From: Treponema sp. UBA3819
Lineage (GTDB): Bacteria; Spirochaetota; Spirochaetia; Treponematales; Treponemataceae
Assembly: GCA_002369025.1 (NCBI GenBank)
Contig: DFDV01000052.1
Location: forward strand, 1 to 16,733
Length of the DNA: 16,733 nt
Direction of reading: 5' to 3'
A program made the translations under genes and the position numbers. The notes under the pieces are model-generated. The model searched no databases. It was not told the origin of the DNA and saw only the letters and a program-made list of their open reading frames with translations. This document shows positions 13,391 to 16,733 of the stretch, one piece after another (position 1 is the first letter of the stretch; each line of letters opens with the position of its first letter).

Positions 13391-14173
13391 ATGAAATTTT
13401 CACGCACAATTGTATGTATGGCACTCGTTTTAATTGCAGCGGCAGGAATGCTCAGTGCAAAACCTAACGGGCTGGACCAGATTAAAAGGAACGGCGTTCT
13501 GACCGTTGGCGTAAAAGATGATGTTCCCGGCTTTGGATATCTGAATCCCAACACACGGCAGTACGAAGGCCTGGAAATTGACATTGCAAAGGCAATTGCA
13601 AAGAAAATTTTCGGAAATGAATCAAAAATCAAATTTGTTCCCGTCAATGCAAAAAACCGCGGAGCCTTCCTGAACCAGGACCGTGTAGACATCGTTGTAG
13701 CCACCTTTACCGTTACCGATGAGCGCAGGCATAACTTTGATTTCAGCGACATCTACTACACAGACTCCGTCGGCATCATGGTAAAAAAGAATTCCGGCAT
13801 TACATCTTTTAGGAACCTGGAAAACAAGAAAATCGGTGTTGCCCAGGGTTCCATTACTGCCACCACCATGAAGAACGCAGCCATCAAGGAAGGCGTTTTT
13901 GTAAACATCGTAAACTATCCCTCAAACCGCACCCTTAAAGATGCCCTGGACAACGGCGAAATTGAAGCCTGCTGTATAGACAAGTCAATTCTGCACGGCT
14001 ATCAGGACTCTTCCTGCACAATTCTGCCGGAACGCTATGACGAAATGAAATACGGAGTTGCCATCAAAAAAGACAACAACCCTGTAACAAAAGTAGTAAA
14101 TGAAGTCATCCGGGACATAATAAAGAGCGGACAGCTGGACAAACTGCTCATCAAACACAAACTGCATTACTAG
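13391..14173 (+). CDS. Periplasmic solute-binding protein, amino-acid type (SBP family 3)
   Basis: A 260-residue receptor for polar amino acids or related compounds. It has a Sec signal, MKFSRTIVCMALVLIAAAGM, ending LSA with no lipobox Cys, so the protein is probably soluble in the periplasm. The mature part shows family-3 text: LTVGVKDDVPGFGYLN, YEGLEIDIAKAIAKKI, DIVVATFTVTDERRHNFDFS (the substrate carboxylate Arg region), KIGVAQGSITATT and GVAIKKDN near the end. The open frame extends upstream to 13295, but ATG 13391 is chosen because GGAG lies 6 bases before it and the signal peptide begins there. No permease or ATPase gene is adjacent, so it is an orphan receptor here. The next gene, a MATE pump, starts 3 bases after its stop. 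Confidence 0.85.
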   Translation: MKFSRTIVCMALVLIAAAGMLSAKPNGLDQIKRNGVLTVGVKDDVPGFGYLNPNTRQYEGLEIDIAKAIAKKIFGNESKIKFVPVNAKNRGAFLNQDRVDIVVATFTVTDERRHNFDFSDIYYTDSVGIMVKKNSGITSFRNLENKKIGVAQGSITATTMKNAAIKEGVFVNIVNYPSNRTLKDALDNGEIEACCIDKSILHGYQDSSCTILPERYDEMKYGVAIKKDNNPVTKVVNEVIRDIIKSGQLDKLLIKHKLHY

Positions 14174-14176
14174 TAC

Positions 14177-15571
14177 ATGATATCGCTGTCTTCTTCACGA
14201 CGCGCACAAAAATACCGCCAGCCTCAAGCAGAACATTCCATGACCGAGGGGCCTATCTGGAAGTCTCTGCTTACTTTCTTTTTTCCCCTCCTGATGGGAA
14301 CCCTTTTCCAGCAGCTCTACAACACGGTGGATGCCGTTATTGTAGGTCGCTTTGTGGGAAAGGAAGCCCTGGCGGCAGTCGGTGGCGGAACAGCCGTTTA
14401 TCTGAATCTCCTCATAAGTTTTTTCATCGGCCTTACCTCTGGCGCAGGCATCATCATTTCCCAGTTTTTTGGCGCCCGGAATGAAACGGAAACCAGCCGC
14501 AGCGTGCATACAGCCTTAGTCATGTGCTTTGCGGGCGGACTCATCATGACCCTTCTGGGCCTTCTGGCCACTCCCTGGGTTCTGCGCGTCACCAAAACTC
14601 CGGAAGACATCATGGCCCTGTCCCTCACCTACCTGCGCATCTTTTTTGTCAGCATGGTTCCCATGTTCATGTACAACATGACATCCAGCATCATGCGGGC
14701 CGTGGGTAATGCCAAAGCCCCGCTCTACATTCTTATCGTCGCCGTCATCACGAACATAATTCTGGACCTGCTTTTTGTCGTAGTCTTTCAGTGGGGAGTT
14801 ACCGGTGTTGCCTGGGCTACCGTTGCAAGCCAGACAGAAAGCATGATTATCTCCCTTGTTATTCTGGGCCGTTCAAAAACATCCGTCCGGGTTCAGGCAA
14901 AAAAATTAACCTGTACACCCCACCTTCTGGTAAAAATGCTCAGGCTTGGACTTCCCGCCGGCATTCAGGCCACCTTTTACTGCCTCAGCAATATGATTAT
15001 CCAGACAGCCATCAATTCATTCGGTACCATTACCATTGCTTCCTGGGCGGCCTACGGCAAAATAGATGCGGTTTTCTGGACAATGGTCAGTACCATGGGG
15101 GTAGCAGTCACAACCTTCAGCGGACAGAACTACGGAGCCCGCCAGTACAAGCGGCTCAAAACCTGTATGTGGCAGGCCATGCTCATTACCCTTGTCATGA
15201 CGGCAGGCACAACAGGCTTTTTCCTCCTCACCGGTCAGTTCATTTTCCGTCTCTTTACCACAGAGGCCGTTGTCATTGAAGGCGGCATGCAGATTCTCTC
15301 TTTCCTTGCTCCCTGGTGGCTTGCCTATGTTGCCATCGAAGTTCTTTCCGGCATCATCCGCGGTTCCGGCGACTCTTTTATCCCCATGGTAATCACACTT
15401 TTCTGCGTCTGCGTTCTTCGTCTCGTCTGGCTCTTTACCGCAGTCCCCCGCTGGAACTCAATTATAACCGTCCTTGCCTGTTACCCCATTTCCTGGTCCA
15501 TTACCAGCCTGCTCTTTCTTATCTACTGGTTCAGCGGAAAGTGGCTCCACAAGCCCATTGACCATATTTAA
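14177..15571 (+). CDS. MATE family efflux transporter
   Basis: An inner-membrane multidrug/toxin extrusion pump driven by Na+ or H+. The 464-residue length and about twelve hydrophobic segments fit. Family text includes FFFPLLMGTLFQQLYNTVDAVIVGRFVG, EALAAVGGG, FGARNETETSRSV in the first half and GQNYGARQYKRL in the second, reflecting the two six-helix bundles. Relatives with the opening TEGPIWKSLL are common in Firmicutes and spirochaetes. The start at 14177 adds a basic 21-residue tail (SSSRRAQKYRQPQ); an internal ATG at 14240 (MTEGPIWK) would match typical family starts. Neither has a clear ribosome site, so coupling to the binding-protein gene 3 bases upstream is likely. The drug or metabolite exported is unknown. 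Confidence 0.9.
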   Translation: MISLSSSRRAQKYRQPQAEHSMTEGPIWKSLLTFFFPLLMGTLFQQLYNTVDAVIVGRFVGKEALAAVGGGTAVYLNLLISFFIGLTSGAGIIISQFFGARNETETSRSVHTALVMCFAGGLIMTLLGLLATPWVLRVTKTPEDIMALSLTYLRIFFVSMVPMFMYNMTSSIMRAVGNAKAPLYILIVAVITNIILDLLFVVVFQWGVTGVAWATVASQTESMIISLVILGRSKTSVRVQAKKLTCTPHLLVKMLRLGLPAGIQATFYCLSNMIIQTAINSFGTITIASWAAYGKIDAVFWTMVSTMGVAVTTFSGQNYGARQYKRLKTCMWQAMLITLVMTAGTTGFFLLTGQFIFRLFTTEAVVIEGGMQILSFLAPWWLAYVAIEVLSGIIRGSGDSFIPMVITLFCVCVLRLVWLFTAVPRWNSIITVLACYPISWSITSLLFLIYWFSGKWLHKPIDHI

Positions 15572-15572
15572 A

Positions 15573-15590
15573 GGGGGCGGGCCCGCCCCC
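15573..15590. repeat. 18-bp perfect GC palindrome after the MATE gene
   Basis: GGGGGCGGGCCCGCCCCC is fully self-complementary and begins one base after the MATE stop. As RNA it can form a 7-bp GC stem with a 4-base loop. It has no T-run (TGGTCGCC follows), so it may stabilise the 3' end or belong to a dispersed repeat rather than act as a classic terminator. Confidence 0.6.
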
Positions 15591-15642
15591 TGGTCGCCGT
15601 CCTCGCCGGCTCCACACCCCCACCTCCTAGGGCTGCGCCCTA
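15591..15642. repeat. C-rich spacer and second hairpin
   Basis: The stretch after the palindrome is strongly C-rich (CCACACCCCCACCTCC). It ends in a perfect 6-bp stem with a 3-base loop, TAGGGC-TGC-GCCCTA (15628-15642). The composition contrasts with the AT-rich DNA that follows. No gene is evident. Confidence 0.45.
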
Positions 15643-15679
15643 AAACCTGCTGAATAAATTCGCCAAATTCAAATTTTTG

Positions 15680-15688
15680 TGTTATACT
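15680..15688 (+). promoter_or_regulatory. Extended -10 promoter of the dehydrogenase gene
   Basis: TGTTATACT (15680-15688) fits the extended -10 form, TG-n-TATACT. There is only a poor -35 (TTCGCC, 15659-15664, 18-base spacer), as expected for extended -10 promoters. The leader of about 29 bases includes AGAGGAG, 9 bases before ATG 15724. Confidence 0.6.
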
Positions 15689-15723
15689 ACATACAGAAAA
15701 CAGTTTAAGAGGAGTAAGAAGAC

Positions 15724-16497
15724 ATGGCAAATTATTTTGATCTTAAAGGACAGGTTGCTATCGTAACAGGATGTTCAACAGGACTGGGTGTTCAAATGGC
15801 AAAGGCGCTGGCAAACCAGGGGGCAAACATTGTTGCAATCGCCCGCCGTCAGGAACTGATTGACGCAGTTGCAAAAGAAATCAAGGACACCTATGGTGTA
15901 GAAACACTGGCCCTTCGCTGTGACATCACAGACACAAACCGTGTAAATGAAGTTATCGATGAAGTGCTTAAAAAATTCGGCAGAATCGATATTGTAATCA
16001 ACAACGCAGGAACAGGAGCCGTTGCCCCCGCAGAAGACATCACCGATGAGCAGTTCAACGGAGAAATGAACGTAGACCTTGCAGGCACCTTCAAAGTTGC
16101 CCGCGCTGCCGCCAAAAAGGCAATGATTCCCGCAAAATACGGCAGAATCATCAATATCGCTTCAATGTACGGTCTGGTAGGAAACAAAATCGCGGGAAGC
16201 GCCCCCTACCACGCAGCAAAAGGCGGTGTAGTAAACCTCACCCGTGCCCTGGCCGCAGAATGGGGAAAATACAACATCACCGTAAACTCAATCTGTCCGG
16301 GCTATTTCTACACGCCCCTCACAAAAGAAACACTGGACTCAGACTTCTTCCAGCAGAATGCAAAAACCATGATTCCCATGGAACGCTACGGAAATGAAGG
16401 CGAACTGGACAGTGCCGCAATCTTCCTTGCAAGCAAGGCATCCAGCTATGTTACGGGCGTAAACCTGCCTGTAGACGGCGGATATACTGCGATGTAA
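15724..16497 (+). CDS. Short-chain dehydrogenase/reductase, gluconate 5-dehydrogenase-like
   Basis: A classical SDR oxidoreductase of 257 residues, cytoplasmic, probably tetrameric. It shows the cofactor loop TGCSTGLG (15-22), Asp67 in CDIT, NNAG (93-96), Asn116, Ser147, and the active-site Tyr162 and Lys166 in YHAAK, followed by PGYFYTPL and the terminal VDGGYTA. Arg41-Arg42 after the second strand may favour NADP(H). The opening FDLKGQVAIVTG and overall text resemble gluconate 5-dehydrogenase and 2-deoxy-gluconate dehydrogenase; a 3-oxoacyl-ACP reductase-like or other sugar substrate cannot be excluded. It is a single gene with its own promoter and a strong ribosome site. Its codons look more uniform and A-ending than those of its neighbours, which may indicate high expression. 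Confidence 0.85.
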   Translation: MANYFDLKGQVAIVTGCSTGLGVQMAKALANQGANIVAIARRQELIDAVAKEIKDTYGVETLALRCDITDTNRVNEVIDEVLKKFGRIDIVINNAGTGAVAPAEDITDEQFNGEMNVDLAGTFKVARAAAKKAMIPAKYGRIINIASMYGLVGNKIAGSAPYHAAKGGVVNLTRALAAEWGKYNITVNSICPGYFYTPLTKETLDSDFFQQNAKTMIPMERYGNEGELDSAAIFLASKASSYVTGVNLPVDGGYTAM

Positions 16498-16503
16498 GGA
16501 AGA

Positions 16504-16530
16504 TTCGCAAAAACTTCCTGTTTTTGCGAA
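16504..16530. repeat. 10-bp stem-loop, module A copy 1
   Basis: TTCGCAAAAA (16504-16513) and TTTTTGCGAA (16521-16530) are perfect complements around the loop CTTCCTG, starting six bases after the dehydrogenase stop. It could end or protect that transcript. The right 22 bases, with the following CTT, recur at 16709-16733. Confidence 0.7.
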
Positions 16531-16534
16531 CTTC

Positions 16535-16557
16535 GACAGAAAGCATAGCTTTCTGTC
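16535..16557. repeat. 10-bp stem-loop, module B copy 1
   Basis: GACAGAAAGC (16535-16544) and GCTTTCTGTC (16548-16557) pair perfectly around a 3-base loop, ATA. The same hairpin recurs at 16640-16662 with one loop base changed. Confidence 0.75.
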
Positions 16558-16569
16558 ATCTGCTGATGG

Positions 16570-16587
16570 ACCGCCATCCTTGGCGGT
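16570..16587. repeat. 7-bp stem-loop, module C copy 1
   Basis: ACCGCCA (16570-16576) and TGGCGGT (16581-16587) pair around TCCT. A smaller 5-bp hairpin, CGTTC/GAACG (16589-16593, 16600-16604), follows. A related imperfect copy lies at 16673-16689. Confidence 0.6.
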
Positions 16588-16639
16588 TCGTTCTGTTTTG
16601 AACGTATTCGTGTTGCCCTCCATGGCAAAAACGAAACCC

Positions 16640-16662
16640 GACAGAAAGCACAGCTTTCTGTC
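16640..16662. repeat. 10-bp stem-loop, module B copy 2
   Basis: GACAGAAAGC (16640-16649) and GCTTTCTGTC (16653-16662) with loop ACA. It matches 22 of 23 bases of the copy 105 bases upstream. Both copies are preceded by a related CGAA-containing stretch (GCGAACTTC and ACGAAACCC). Confidence 0.75.
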
Positions 16663-16672
16663 TCCCTTTTCA

Positions 16673-16689
16673 GCCACCATCCTGGCGGC
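16673..16689. repeat. Imperfect stem-loop, module C copy 2
   Basis: GCCACCA (16673-16679) and TGGCGGC (16683-16689) pair at 6 of 7 positions around TCC. The core CCATCCTGGCGG is like the first module C (CCATCCTTGGCGG). Confidence 0.5.
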
Positions 16690-16708
16690 GCACATTCGCT
16701 TCAGGATG

Positions 16709-16733
16709 AAAAACTTCCTGTTTTTGCGAACTT
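16709..16733. repeat. Module A copy 2, cut by the window edge
   Basis: The last 25 bases of the window are identical to 16509-16533, exactly 200 bases upstream. The left arm differs here (GGATGAAAAA instead of TTCGCAAAAA), so the full 10-bp stem is not formed in this copy. The repeat array may continue beyond the window. Confidence 0.7.

Noticed and set aside
13246..13752. Long N-terminal extension of the purB reading frame, giving 642 codons
   Set aside because: It is antisense to the signal peptide and core of a well-supported binding protein, has no similarity to lyases, and the family N-terminus (NIFENLSCIDHRYS) starts at 13245.
16339..16695. 118-codon minus-strand frame over the dehydrogenase end and repeat array
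   Set aside because: Half of it is antisense to the SDR and the rest is palindromic repeat DNA; the repeated peptide RKLCFLS comes from module B hairpins.
16501..16733. CRISPR array
   Set aside because: Repeats are palindromic modules of different types at uneven spacing (105 and 200 bases), there are too few copies, and no cas genes are nearby.

Overview
The window reads as bacterial chromosome of roughly even base composition, with dense genes, recognisable sigma70-type promoters and many short hairpins between genes. I suspect a host-associated spirochaete of the Treponema type. This rests on the style of the lipoprotein signals, the hairpin-rich intergenic DNA and the general look of the proteins; it is an inference and no 16S rRNA or other marker is present. 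I see no rRNA, tRNA, phage, insertion sequence or CRISPR array.

Left part (1-5158, all minus strand). The 5' end of a lipoprotein gene leaves the window at position 1. Upstream of it lies a three-gene ABC importer operon that reads 4050 to 428: a lipoprotein solute-binding protein, a fused double-domain permease and an ATPase, in the FbpABC/AfuABC architecture. It has a near-consensus promoter and a strong terminator. Behind it are two tandem paralogous genes for small secreted proteins of unrecognised family, each with its own promoter.

Centre (5270-11766, plus strand). Three genes follow: the replicative polymerase dnaE with a complete PHP metal site, a YggT-family membrane protein, and the branch-migration helicase recG. 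A terminator separates dnaE from yggT. The yggT promoter places the predicted transcript start exactly on the ATG (leaderless), and recG follows after one base.

Right part. An adenylosuccinate lyase (purB, minus) converges on recG. It is divergent from an amino-acid-type periplasmic binding protein followed 3 bases later by a MATE efflux pump. purB may also be leaderless. A GC-rich palindrome block comes next, then a short-chain dehydrogenase resembling gluconate 5-dehydrogenase. The last 230 bases are a mosaic of repeated palindromic modules that runs off the right edge.

Taken together this is mostly housekeeping plus nutrient uptake. I found no convincing new multi-gene system. The most interesting items are the terminal palindromic repeat array, the leaderless promoter geometry, the secreted paralogue pair, and the stack of three hairpins next to the ABC operon promoter.
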